From Candidatus Merdivicinus intestinigallinarum (GTDB lineage: Bacteria > Bacillota > Clostridia > Oscillospirales > Ruminococcaceae), in the NCBI GenBank assembly GCA_018713335.1, contig DVOW01000050.1:62001-126000 (forward strand): a stretch of DNA of 64,000 bases, given 5' to 3'. Every line of letters begins with the position of its first letter. The first letter of the stretch is position 1. Below are positions 1-8,489 of this stretch, piece by piece. Made by a program: the position numbers and the translations under genes. The notes under the pieces were generated by a model that did not search any database, was not told where the DNA came from, and was given only the letters and a program-made list of their open reading frames with translations.

Positions 1-681
1 CTGCTTTCCCAGGTGGATTCCTCCGTGGGGGGCAAGGTGGCGGTGGACTTAAAGCAGGGCAAAAACCTGGCCGGGGCCTTTTACCAGCCCAAGGCGGTGC
101 TCATCGACCCGGACACCTTAAACAGCCTGCCGGACCGGGTGTTCTTTGACGGCATGGCCGAGGTGGTGAAGTACGGCTTCATCGGCGACCGGGGGCTTTT
201 GGAACTGCTGGAAAGCTGCGCCGGGCGGAAGGAGCTTTCCGAAAAGATTGAGGAAATCATTTTCCGCAGCTGCGACCAGAAACGCCGGGTGGTGGAAGCC
301 GACGAGCAGGACAACGGCGGCCGGATGGTCTTGAATTTCGGCCACACCCTGGGCCACGCATACGAAAAATTGGGCAATTACAGCCGCTACATGCACGGGG
401 AGGCGGTTTCCTGCGGCGTGGCGTCCATCTTAAAAATGGGGGAGGCCCACGGCCTGACAAAGCCCGGCGCGGCGCATCGGGCGGAAGCACTCCTTTCCCG
501 CTGGGGCCTGCCGGTGAAAGCGGAGGCGATCCCGGCAAACCTTCTGCGGGAAACCCTGGCCTACGACAAAAAGGGCAGCGGCGGCGACATTACGGCGGTG
601 TTCTGCAAGGAACCGGGGGAGGCCGTCCTGCACAAAATGCCCCGGGCCGAATTTGCAAAATGGGCGGAGGAGCTTTTATGA
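1..681 (+). CDS. aroB: 3-dehydroquinate synthase, C-terminal part (5' end outside window)
   Basis: Frame open to window edge; motifs QVDSSVGGKVAVDLKQGKNLAGAFYQP and NFGHTLGHAYE typical of AroB; followed by aroA. Confidence 0.93.
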   Translation: MLSQVDSSVGGKVAVDLKQGKNLAGAFYQPKAVLIDPDTLNSLPDRVFFDGMAEVVKYGFIGDRGLLELLESCAGRKELSEKIEEIIFRSCDQKRRVVEADEQDNGGRMVLNFGHTLGHAYEKLGNYSRYMHGEAVSCGVASILKMGEAHGLTKPGAAHRAEALLSRWGLPVKAEAIPANLLRETLAYDKKGSGGDITAVFCKEPGEAVLHKMPRAEFAKWAEELL

Positions 682-1889
682 ACCTGCTGATTACCCCGGC
701 AAAGCTCCAGGGGACGGTGAAAATCCCGGCCTCCAAAAGCGCGGCCCACCGGCTCCTGCTGTGCGCCGCTTTCGCCAACGGGGAGAGCCGCCTTTCCGGC
801 TTTTCCCCCTCAGCGGACATGACAGCCACCAGAAACGGCCTCAAGGCCCTGGGGGCCGAAACGGAGCTTTCCGGCGACACGGTCCTTGTCCGCCCCGGCG
901 TGCCCACAGGCGGGGAAATCGACTGCGGCGAGTCCGGCTCCACCCTGCGGTTTTTGATCCCTCCGGCCCTGGCCCTTTCCGGCGGAAAGGAAATCGCCTT
1001 TGTGGGCCACGGGCGGCTCATGGAACGGCCCTTGTCCCCCTACTTTTCCCTTTTTGAGGAAAAAGGCGTCCGATGGCAACAGGAGGGGGACCGGCTGGTC
1101 ATTCAGGGAAAACTTCTCCCCGGAAAATACGCCCTCAGCGGGAAAATCAGCTCCCAGTTTGTCACGGGGCTGCTGCTGGGGTTGGCCCTTTTGGAAGGGG
1201 ACTCGGAAATCTGTATCACCGACCGGCTGGAATCCAAAGGCTATGTGGATCTGACCCTTTGTGCCATGAAAAGGGCAGGGGTTTCGGTGGAAAATCAGGA
1301 TCACCGGCGGTTTTTTATCCCCGGCGGGCAGAAATTCCGGCCTGTTTCCGGGGAAATCGAGGGGGACTGGTCCCAGGCGGCCTTTTTCCTGGGGATGGAT
1401 TTTCTGGGCAGTCAGGTTTCCCTGTCCGGCCTTCGGGAGGATTCCCTGCAAGGGGATAAAGCGGTTTTGGGCATCCTCCAAAAGATGGAAACGCCCGGGG
1501 ATTTGGAGATCGACGCTTCGGAGATCCCGGACCTGATTCCGGCCCTGGCCGCGGCCGCCGCCGGACGGAAGGGAAACACCAGGTTTTGTAACGCCGCCCG
1601 GCTGCGGTTAAAGGAAAGCGACCGGATTTCTTCCACCGCAAACCTCATCCGTTCCCTGGGCGGGGAAGCCAAGGAAGGCCCGGATTTTCTGGAAATTGCC
1701 GGGATGGGCCGCCTTTCCGGCGGCACGGCGGACTGCGCAAACGACCACCGCATCGCCATGGCGGCGGCGGAACTAAGCGTCATCTGCCAAAACCCGGTGA
1801 CCCTTCTAGGGGCGGAATGCGTGAAAAAATCCTACCCGGGGTTCTGGGAGGACTTTGCCCGGCTGGGCGGAAAGGCGGAAGAACGATGA
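678..1889 (+). CDS. aroA: 3-phosphoshikimate 1-carboxyvinyltransferase (EPSP synthase)
   Basis: MNLLITPAKLQGTVKIPASKSAAHRLLLCAAFANG, CGESGSTLRF, RLKESDRI motifs; start ATG 678 with GGAGG upstream, overlapping aroB stop. Confidence 0.95.
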   Translation: MNLLITPAKLQGTVKIPASKSAAHRLLLCAAFANGESRLSGFSPSADMTATRNGLKALGAETELSGDTVLVRPGVPTGGEIDCGESGSTLRFLIPPALALSGGKEIAFVGHGRLMERPLSPYFSLFEEKGVRWQQEGDRLVIQGKLLPGKYALSGKISSQFVTGLLLGLALLEGDSEICITDRLESKGYVDLTLCAMKRAGVSVENQDHRRFFIPGGQKFRPVSGEIEGDWSQAAFFLGMDFLGSQVSLSGLREDSLQGDKAVLGILQKMETPGDLEIDASEIPDLIPALAAAAAGRKGNTRFCNAARLRLKESDRISSTANLIRSLGGEAKEGPDFLEIAGMGRLSGGTADCANDHRIAMAAAELSVICQNPVTLLGAECVKKSYPGFWEDFARLGGKAEER

Positions 1890-2944
1890 CCTATGAGATT
1901 TTTGGGGAATCCCACGGCCCGGCCGTCGGCGTGGTGCTGGACAAGGTCCCGGCGGGGTTTGCCCTGGACATGGAGGAAATCAGCCGGCAGATGGAAAGGC
2001 GGCGGGCAAAAGGAGGACTCTCTACCAGCCGTATCGAAGGGGATGTGCCGGAAATCCTAAGCGGCGTTTATCAGGGGAAAACCACGGGCACCCCCCTCTG
2101 CGCCGTCATCAAAAACAGCAACACTCGGTCGGAGGATTACGCGAAAACCCAGAACCTGCCCCGGCCCTCTCACGGGGATTATGCCGGGCATGTGCGCTAT
2201 AAGGGGGCCAACGACCCCCGAGGGGGCGGCCATTTTTCCGGGCGGCTGACTGCCCCCTTGGTTTTCGCCGGAAGCATCGCCCGGCAGTTTCTGCGGGAAA
2301 AGGGCGTGGAAATCGGGGCCCATCTCCTCCAAATCGGAAGGATCTGCGACACTCCCTTTGACCCGGTAAGCATCCCGGAAGCACTTCTGCGGGAATTGCA
2401 GCAGGAGGCCTTCCCGGTGCTGGACAAAGCGGCCGGGGAGGCTATGAAAGCGGAAATCCTGGCAGCGGCGTCAGAGGGGGATTCTGTGGGCGGCGTCATC
2501 CAGTGCGGCGTGTCCGGGTTCCCCTGCGGCGTTGGGCAGCCGGGGTTGGACTGCGTGGAAAGCGTCCTTTCCCGGCACATGTTCGCCGTCCCGGCGGTGA
2601 AGGGAATTTCCTTCGGCTTAGGGTTTGATTTTGCCGGGAAACGTGGCAGCGAGGTAAACGACCCCATGCGGGTGGAAAACGGCAAAGTGATCTGCACCAA
2701 AAACAACAACGGCGGCATTACCGGCGGCATTGCAAACGGGATGCCCATCGTGTTCCAGACGGTGCTGAAACCCACCCCTTCCATCGCCAAGCCCCAGGAA
2801 ACCGTGGACCTAAGCGCCATGGAAAACGCGGAGCTTGTGATTCACGGCCGCCACGATCCCTGCATTCTGAGCCGGGCGGCGGTGGTCATTGAAAGCGCGG
2901 CGGCCCTGGCCCTGTGGGAAATGATGTCAGGAGGGAATTTATGA
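1886..2944 (+). CDS. aroC: chorismate synthase
   Basis: MTYEIFGESHGPAVGVVLDKVPAG..., SHGDYAGHVRYKGANDPRGGGHFSGRLTAPLVFAG; ATG 1886 overlaps aroA stop. Confidence 0.96.
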   Translation: MTYEIFGESHGPAVGVVLDKVPAGFALDMEEISRQMERRRAKGGLSTSRIEGDVPEILSGVYQGKTTGTPLCAVIKNSNTRSEDYAKTQNLPRPSHGDYAGHVRYKGANDPRGGGHFSGRLTAPLVFAGSIARQFLREKGVEIGAHLLQIGRICDTPFDPVSIPEALLRELQQEAFPVLDKAAGEAMKAEILAAASEGDSVGGVIQCGVSGFPCGVGQPGLDCVESVLSRHMFAVPAVKGISFGLGFDFAGKRGSEVNDPMRVENGKVICTKNNNGGITGGIANGMPIVFQTVLKPTPSIAKPQETVDLSAMENAELVIHGRHDPCILSRAAVVIESAAALALWEMMSGGNL

Positions 2945-3513
2945 ACGGTGTAGATTTAGAAACCTCCCGGCTTTTGCTGCGGCGGTTTGAGATGGATGAC
3001 CTGGAGGACCTTTACGAATATGCCTGCCGCCCGGAGGTGGGGCATGCCGCCGGGTGGAAGCCTCATGAGTCCCGGCGGGAAACAGGGCAGATTTTAGCGG
3101 GGTTCATGCACGGCACGGAGGTTTGGGCCGTGGTCTGGAAAGAAACCGGCAAGGTTATCGGCTCTGTGGGCCTCCACGGGGATTCCCACCGGAGCAGCTC
3201 CCCGGACGTGAAAATGCTGGGCTACGTCCTTTCCCCGGATTACTGGGGCAGAGGCGTTATGACGGAAGCCGCCCGGCGGGTGATCTCCTACGCCTTTGAG
3301 GAACGGGGCGTCCGGCTTGTCAGCGTTTCTCATTTTTCCTTTAACAATCGTTCCAGGCGGGTCATTGAAAAATGCGGCTTTGCCTATGAGGGGACCTTCC
3401 GGCGGTGCTTTCTGCGCTATGACGGGGAGTGGCTGGACGAGTGCTGCTACTCCATGACCCGGGAGGAATATTTTCTGGAAGGGGCGGAGGATTTTGCTGA
3501 AAGCGGTATATAG
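2941..3513 (+). CDS. GNAT family N-acetyltransferase (RimJ/RimL-like)
   Basis: ETSRLLLRRFEMDDLEDLYEY... GYVLSPDYWGRGVMTEAARRVISYAFEE...; SD ggaggg before ATG 2941. Confidence 0.88.
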   Translation: MNGVDLETSRLLLRRFEMDDLEDLYEYACRPEVGHAAGWKPHESRRETGQILAGFMHGTEVWAVVWKETGKVIGSVGLHGDSHRSSSPDVKMLGYVLSPDYWGRGVMTEAARRVISYAFEERGVRLVSVSHFSFNNRSRRVIEKCGFAYEGTFRRCFLRYDGEWLDECCYSMTREEYFLEGAEDFAESGI

Positions 3514-4318
3514 CGGCATCCCCGGTTCTTACGCCGAGGAAGCGGCGTTAGCCTTTTTCCCCGCGGGGACGCCCCTTTTGCAGGCCTCCTCCTTTGGGGA
3601 CGCCTGCAAAAAGCTGGCAGAGGGGGAAGCGGACCGGGTGGTCCTGCCGGTGGAAAACAGCACCACCGGGGCCATTGCGGAGGTTTACGACCTGCTTTCC
3701 CGGTACGGCTTTTTCATTGTGGGGGAGCAGTACGTCCGCATCGAGCACTGCCTCATGGCCCTGCCGGGGGCGGATCTTTCCCAAATCCGGGAGGTGGCTT
3801 CCCATGAGCAGGGGATTTCCCAGTCGGCGGAGTTCTTAGGGAATTACCCGGACTGGGTGCGCCGCCCGGTTTACAACACCGCCGCGGCCGCCCAAATGGT
3901 TGCCCAAAGCGGGTCCCCCCACATGGCCGCCATCGCGTCCCGGCGGGCGGCGGAATACTATGGGCTGTCCATTTTGGCCGGCAATATCAACCAGAAAGCG
4001 GAAAACTACACCCGTTTTATCATTGCGGCCCGGGAACCGGAGTTTGAAGAAAACAGCCGGAAAATCTCCCTGCTGTTCACCCTGCCCCATACGGTGGGGA
4101 GCCTTTGCCGGGTCCTGCGGCTCTTTGAGGAAGCGGGGATGAACTTAGTAAAAATCGAGTCCCGGCCCATGGCCGACCGGAACTGGGAGTACCTGTTTTT
4201 CTTGGATTTTGTCACAGACCGGCCGGATTCCCCGGAGAAGCTGTTTGAACATGTGCGGGAATGCACCCAGACCTTCCGGTTTTTGGGGCGGTATCCCCAT
4301 AAAGAGCCGGGAAAGTAA
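3494..4318 (+). CDS. pheA: prephenate dehydratase with ACT domain (no chorismate mutase domain)
   Basis: VYSGIPGSYAEEAALAFFP, VLPVENSTTGAIAEVYDLL, NYTRFIIAAREP; C-terminal ACT-like LRLFEEAGMNLVKIESRP. Confidence 0.92.
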   Translation: MLKAVYSGIPGSYAEEAALAFFPAGTPLLQASSFGDACKKLAEGEADRVVLPVENSTTGAIAEVYDLLSRYGFFIVGEQYVRIEHCLMALPGADLSQIREVASHEQGISQSAEFLGNYPDWVRRPVYNTAAAAQMVAQSGSPHMAAIASRRAAEYYGLSILAGNINQKAENYTRFIIAAREPEFEENSRKISLLFTLPHTVGSLCRVLRLFEEAGMNLVKIESRPMADRNWEYLFFLDFVTDRPDSPEKLFEHVRECTQTFRFLGRYPHKEPGK

Positions 4319-4330
4319 GGAGGGGCCCAT

Positions 4331-4834
4331 TTGAAAGACAACATTGTGCTCATCGGGATGCCCGGCTGCGGCAAAACCACCGTGGGGAAAAAGCTGGCCC
4401 GGCTCACCGGGATGGCTTTCCTGGATTTGGACGCGGAAATCGAAAAGGCCGCCGGCTGCTCCATCCCAAAAATCTTTGAAGCCCAGGGGGAGGAGGCCTT
4501 CCGGCGGCTGGAAACCCTCTGCGCCAAGGAAGCGGCCCGGCTGAAAGGACAGGTCATCGCCTGCGGCGGCGGCATCGTCCTCCGGGAGGAAAACATGGCC
4601 GCTTTGAAGGAAACCGGCGTCATTGTGTTTTTGGACCGGAAGGTTTCGGACATCTGCTCGTCCAATTTAAGCGGGCGGCCCTTGATCGCCGGGGATTTGA
4701 GCCGGGTGCAGGCCCTATATGACCAGCGCATCGGCCTTTACCGGAAATATGCGGAAATCGCCGTGGACTGCTCCTGCGCGCCGGAGGAGGCGGCCCGGAG
4801 GGTGCGGCGCACGGCAATGAAACGGGAGGAATAG
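4331..4834 (+). CDS. aroK: shikimate kinase
   Basis: IVLIGMPGCGKTTVGKKLARLTGMAFLDLDAEIE, CGGGIVLREEN; TTG start after AGGAGGGG. Confidence 0.94.
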   Translation: MKDNIVLIGMPGCGKTTVGKKLARLTGMAFLDLDAEIEKAAGCSIPKIFEAQGEEAFRRLETLCAKEAARLKGQVIACGGGIVLREENMAALKETGVIVFLDRKVSDICSSNLSGRPLIAGDLSRVQALYDQRIGLYRKYAEIAVDCSCAPEEAARRVRRTAMKREE

Positions 4835-4836
4835 AA

Positions 4837-5703
4837 ATGAAGTGGAAGCTGGCAGTCATCGGCGACCCCATCGCCCACAGCCTGTCCCCTGTGATTCAGG
4901 GGCAGATCATGGAAATCCTGGGGGTTTCCGGGGAATACAAGGCCGTTCATGTCAAGGCGGAGGAGCTGGCCGGGTTTATGGAATACGCCCGGGAAAATCT
5001 CTACGGCTTTAACGTCACCATCCCCCACAAAGGGGCCGTCATCCCGTTTTTGGACGAAATCGACCCCTATGCCCAAAGCTGCGGGGCGGTGAACACCGTC
5101 CGGATCCGGGACGGGAAAATGACCGGCTTCAACACCGACGGCGACGGCATCCGGGCGGCCTTGCTGCAAATGGGGGCGGATTTTGCCGGGAGCCGGGTGG
5201 CGCTGCTGGGGGCTGGAGGCGCGGCCCGGTCCATCTGCCGGAAGGCGCTTAACTGCGGGGCGGGATCGGTGCGGGTCTTCTGCCGGGATTTGGAAAAGGG
5301 GAGCCTGCTCACCGGCGGGGACAGCAGGGGGGAGGTTCTGCCTTTTTCTGCGCTGTCGGCGGAAAACTGCGGCGGCTGGGCGGATATTGTCATCAACGCC
5401 ACGCCTTTGGGCATGGAGGGGATCGGGCAGGATTTTGCAGATTTTTCCTTCCTGGACGGCGGGAAGCCTTATGTCTGCGACATCGTGTACAAGCCCGCCG
5501 AAACGAACCTTTTAAAGGTCTGCCGGGAACGGGGGATAACCTGCAAAAACGGGCTGGATATGCTGGTTTACCAGGCGGTTTACGCCTTTATGCATTTCAC
5601 CGGCCTGTCTTTTGACCCGGATAAAGTGGCCCGCCAGATTACATCTGGAGGAAATCCGACGCGGCCGCACAGCCTTTGTCCAACCGCTGGAACGGCGCGA
5701 TAA
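4837..5703 (+). CDS. aroE: shikimate dehydrogenase
   Basis: LAVIGDPIAHSLSPVIQG, FNVTIPHKGAVIPFLD, LLGAGGAARSICRKAL, INATPLGM motifs. Confidence 0.94.
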   Translation: MKWKLAVIGDPIAHSLSPVIQGQIMEILGVSGEYKAVHVKAEELAGFMEYARENLYGFNVTIPHKGAVIPFLDEIDPYAQSCGAVNTVRIRDGKMTGFNTDGDGIRAALLQMGADFAGSRVALLGAGGAARSICRKALNCGAGSVRVFCRDLEKGSLLTGGDSRGEVLPFSALSAENCGGWADIVINATPLGMEGIGQDFADFSFLDGGKPYVCDIVYKPAETNLLKVCRERGITCKNGLDMLVYQAVYAFMHFTGLSFDPDKVARQITSGGNPTRPHSLCPTAGTAR

Positions 5704-5782
5704 ACGCGCCGTCATGGGAAGGTAATCGCCTTTAACCAGCACCCTTGTGTGCCTGATTACATAGGGGCGTTTTTACAAATTC

Positions 5783-6100
5783 GCGGGCTGGGCAACACCC
5801 CTACAAACCCTTCCGAAACATCTCAGCAAAATTGTAGGGGCGGCCAATGGCCGCCCGCGATTTTTCCGAAACGATCTGTTTTTGGGGGAATGTGGGGCGC
5901 GATGCCCACATCGCCCCGGGAAAACCGGACCTGTGCGGAATACAGTGGGCGGATGTAGGTATCCGCCCCTACAAACTCTTCCGAAACGTCTCAGTAAAAT
6001 TGTAGGGGCGGCCAATGGCCGCCCGCGATTTTCCCGAAACGATCTGTTTTGGGGGGAATGTGGGGCGCGATGCCCGATATCCGTTCCTACAGTCCCGCGT
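5783..6100. repeat. Cluster of BIME-like palindromic repeats (two dimeric units plus a ~73 nt direct repeat)
   Basis: CCCCTACA-27 nt-TGTAGGGG at 5798-5840 and 5966-6008; direct repeat TGTAGGGGCGGCCAATGGCCGCCCGCGATTTT(T/C)CCGAAACGATCTGTTTT..GGGGGAATGTGGGGCGCGATGCCC at 5833 and 6001. Confidence 0.9.
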
Positions 6101-6200
6101 TGGCGGCAGCCCCGTGATGTGTGCCTATATCATATAGCCATTCCGGGAAACGGCATCACTTGATGTTATGAATTATAAAATATGCACAAAAATAATGATT

Positions 6201-6214
6201 TGTAACCGTTTACA
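6201..6214. promoter_or_regulatory. LacI/CcpA-family operator (cre-like) TGTAACCGTTTACA
   Basis: Exact match to TGWAANCGNTNWCA; 7 nt upstream of the -35 box. Confidence 0.7.
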
Positions 6215-6221
6215 ATTCGTC

Positions 6222-6250
6222 TTGCAATCCGCCGCCGGATTTGCTATACT
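6222..6250 (+). promoter_or_regulatory. sigma70-type promoter for sugar isomerase gene
   Basis: TTGCAA (6222-6227) - 17 bp - TATACT (6245-6250). Confidence 0.75.
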
Positions 6251-6309
6251 AAAAGAAAACTGGGAGAATCTCCCCAACCGGTGAATTTTGGAAAGGAATG
6301 GTGATTCCC

Positions 6310-7224
6310 ATGAAATTAGGTTTTGTCAGCGCGATTTTAGCCGATCTCTCTTTTGAGGAAATGATCGATTTTGCCTCTGAAAACGGCTATGAGTGCGTGG
6401 AAGTGGCCTGCTGGCCCAAGGGCAAGGCGGAGCGCCGTTATGCCGGCGTGACCCACATCAATGTGGATGAGGTGGACCAGGCCAAGGCCGCGTATATCAA
6501 CGACTACTGCGCCAAAAAGGGCGTGGAGATTTCCGCCCTGGCCTACTACCCCAACACCATGGACCCTGACCTGGAGAAACGGGCCGTTTACATTGCCCAC
6601 ATCAAAAAGGTCATCAAAGCCGCGAAGCTCTTAGGCGTCGGCACCGTCAACACCTTTGTCGGCCGGGACCCCCACAAAAACGTGGACGAGAACATTGAGA
6701 TTTTCAAGGAAGTCTGGCCGGACATTATCGCCTGCGCCGAGGAAAACGGCATCCGCATCGGCATTGAAAACTGCCCCATGCTGTTTACCAACGACGAGTG
6801 GCCCGGCGGCCAGAACCTGATGACCACCCCGGCCATCTGGCGGAAGCTCTTTGAGATCATCCCCAGCAAGAATTTCGGCTTGAACTACGACCCCTCTCAC
6901 TTTGTATGGCAGCAGATCGACTATATCCGCCCCATTTACGAGTTCAAGGACCGGATCTTCCACGTCCACTACAAGGACATCAAGGTTTACCCCGACAAGC
7001 TCCGGGATGTGGGCATTATGGCGACGCCTTTGCAATATATGTCCCCCAAGCTGCCCGGCCTTGGCGATGTGGACTGGGGCAAATATGTGTCCGCCCTGAC
7101 CGACATCGGCTACGACGGCTACACCTGCATTGAAATTGAGGACAAAGCCTTTGAAGGCTCCTTTGAAGCGGTGAAGAAGTCCCTGATCCTCAGCCGCGAC
7201 TACATGCGCCAATTCGTTATTTAG
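6310..7224 (+). CDS. sugar phosphate isomerase/epimerase (AP endonuclease 2-type TIM barrel)
   Basis: [36 protein letters not shown]..., [45 protein letters not shown]. Confidence 0.88.
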   Translation: MKLGFVSAILADLSFEEMIDFASENGYECVEVACWPKGKAERRYAGVTHINVDEVDQAKAAYINDYCAKKGVEISALAYYPNTMDPDLEKRAVYIAHIKKVIKAAKLLGVGTVNTFVGRDPHKNVDENIEIFKEVWPDIIACAEENGIRIGIENCPMLFTNDEWPGGQNLMTTPAIWRKLFEIIPSKNFGLNYDPSHFVWQQIDYIRPIYEFKDRIFHVHYKDIKVYPDKLRDVGIMATPLQYMSPKLPGLGDVDWGKYVSALTDIGYDGYTCIEIEDKAFEGSFEAVKKSLILSRDYMRQFVI

Positions 7225-7264
7225 CGGCGAGCCGCCGCAGGCAAGACGCCGCGGCCGCACACTC

Positions 7265-7327
7265 CGCGGGGGACATCCGGGAACGGCGGGATGAACCGCC
7301 GTTTCGGCGGAGGTTCCCCGCTTTTTT
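7265..7327 (+). terminator. Rho-independent terminator after sugar isomerase gene
   Basis: GCGGGG...CCCCGC outer stem enclosing GC-rich inner hairpins, followed by TTTTTTG. Confidence 0.7.
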
Positions 7328-7374
7328 GTTGCCGCAGGCGTAGTACTCCATAATTTGACTACCATAACTGTTCT

Positions 7375-7453
7375 GGGGCGGCCACTGGCCGCCCCTACAA
7401 TTTTGTTGAGATGTTTCGGAAGGGTTTGTAGGGGCGAGCATTGCTCGCCCGCT
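7375..7453. repeat. BIME-like palindromic repeat, inverted relative to copies at 5783-6100
   Basis: GGGGCGGCCACTGGCCGCCCCTACA - 27 nt - TGTAGGGGCGAGCATTGCTCGCCC; spacer is reverse complement of the 5.8 kb spacer. Confidence 0.9.
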
Positions 7454-7493
7454 GTCTATAAATCACGATATTTTCGGCCTTTGGAATGAACCC

Positions 7494-7523
7494 TTGACAG
7501 CCCGGCGGGGCAGGCGGTATAAT
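7494..7523 (+). promoter_or_regulatory. sigma70-type promoter for rlmA
   Basis: TTGACA - 18 bp - TATAAT. Confidence 0.75.
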
Positions 7524-7578
7524 CGGGATAGCAAGCCCTTCAAAGGGGCGGCATTTCTGGAAACGGAGGAAACGGAAC

Positions 7579-8349
7579 ATGACAGGATGGCTCTGCCCCT
7601 TGTGCGGCGGGATGCTGCGGCCAAACGGCAACTCCCTTTGCTGTGAGAACCGCCACACCTTCGACCGGGGGAAAAGCGGGTATGTGAACCTTTTGCTGGT
7701 CAACGAAAAGCGGTCCAAAATCCCCGGGGACAACAAGCTCATGGTCAATGCCCGGCGGGAATTTCTGGACAAGGGCTATTACGCGCCTCTGGCGGAGGAA
7801 TTTTCAAAAGAGGCGGCGGAAGCCATGGCCGGGGTACCGGGACCGGCGGTGCTGGACGCCGGGTGCGGCGAGGGGTATTATACCGCTTACTTAAAGGCGG
7901 CTTTGGAAAAGGCCGGGGGCCTGCCCCAGATTTTCGCCGTGGATATTTCCAAATTCGCGGCGGACAAGTGCGCCCGCCGGTGCAAAGGGGTGGAGTGCGC
8001 CGCGGCCAGCGTGTTCCGGCTGCCCATGGCGGACGCCAGCTGCGACCTGGTCACCTGCCTGTTCGCCCCTTACGCCGGGGAGGAATACCGGCGGGTGCTG
8101 AAGGAGGCCATCTATGACCAGCCCTACCGCAACGAGGTCAAGGGCTATGAGCTGGAGGGCTTCGATTTTTTGAACAAAAGGGCGGTGGACCGGCGGATTT
8201 TGCTGGATAACCCGGCGGACATCCGGAGCCTGTTCCAGATGACGCCTTATTACTACAAAAGCGGGGTGGACACGGACGCCCGGCTGGAGGCGCTGGAACG
8301 GCTGGAAACCCAGGTTTCCTTTGAAATCCTCACTTATCGGAAAAAATAG
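7579..8349 (+). CDS. rlmA: 23S rRNA (guanine-N1)-methyltransferase-like protein with internal deletion
   Basis: CPLCGGML..NSLCCENRHTFDRGKSGYVNLLLVNEKRSKIPGDNKLMVNARREFLDKGYYAPL; DAGCGEGYYT SAM motif; lacks the expected PGG...PGP.HL.ELK segment. Confidence 0.87.
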   Translation: MTGWLCPLCGGMLRPNGNSLCCENRHTFDRGKSGYVNLLLVNEKRSKIPGDNKLMVNARREFLDKGYYAPLAEEFSKEAAEAMAGVPGPAVLDAGCGEGYYTAYLKAALEKAGGLPQIFAVDISKFAADKCARRCKGVECAAASVFRLPMADASCDLVTCLFAPYAGEEYRRVLKEAIYDQPYRNEVKGYELEGFDFLNKRAVDRRILLDNPADIRSLFQMTPYYYKSGVDTDARLEALERLETQVSFEILTYRKK

Positions 8350-8373
8350 GCGGTTTTTTATGAATACGGAAAA

Positions 8374-8410
8374 GACGGCAGGAGGCTTTTTGGCTTCCCG
8401 CCGTTTTTAT
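8374..8410 (+). terminator. Rho-independent terminator after rlmA
   Basis: ACGGCAGGAGGC-tttttg-GCTTCCCGCCGT followed by TTTT. Confidence 0.7.
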
Positions 8411-8489
8411 ATGGACATTTTGGAATATTTTCCAGCAAACGCGCCAGACTATGGGGGTAGAGCCATCAATTTGCAAAGGAGGATGCGGG

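Noticed and set aside
5833-6073. Possible CRISPR-like direct repeats
   Set aside because: Only two copies, ~73 nt repeat and 168 nt period, palindromic BIME structure, no cas genes.
5749-6163. Small ORFs over the repeat cluster
   Set aside because: Translate the palindromic repeats (shared TNPSETSQQNCRGGQWPP peptide on both strands at two loci); repeat DNA rather than genes.
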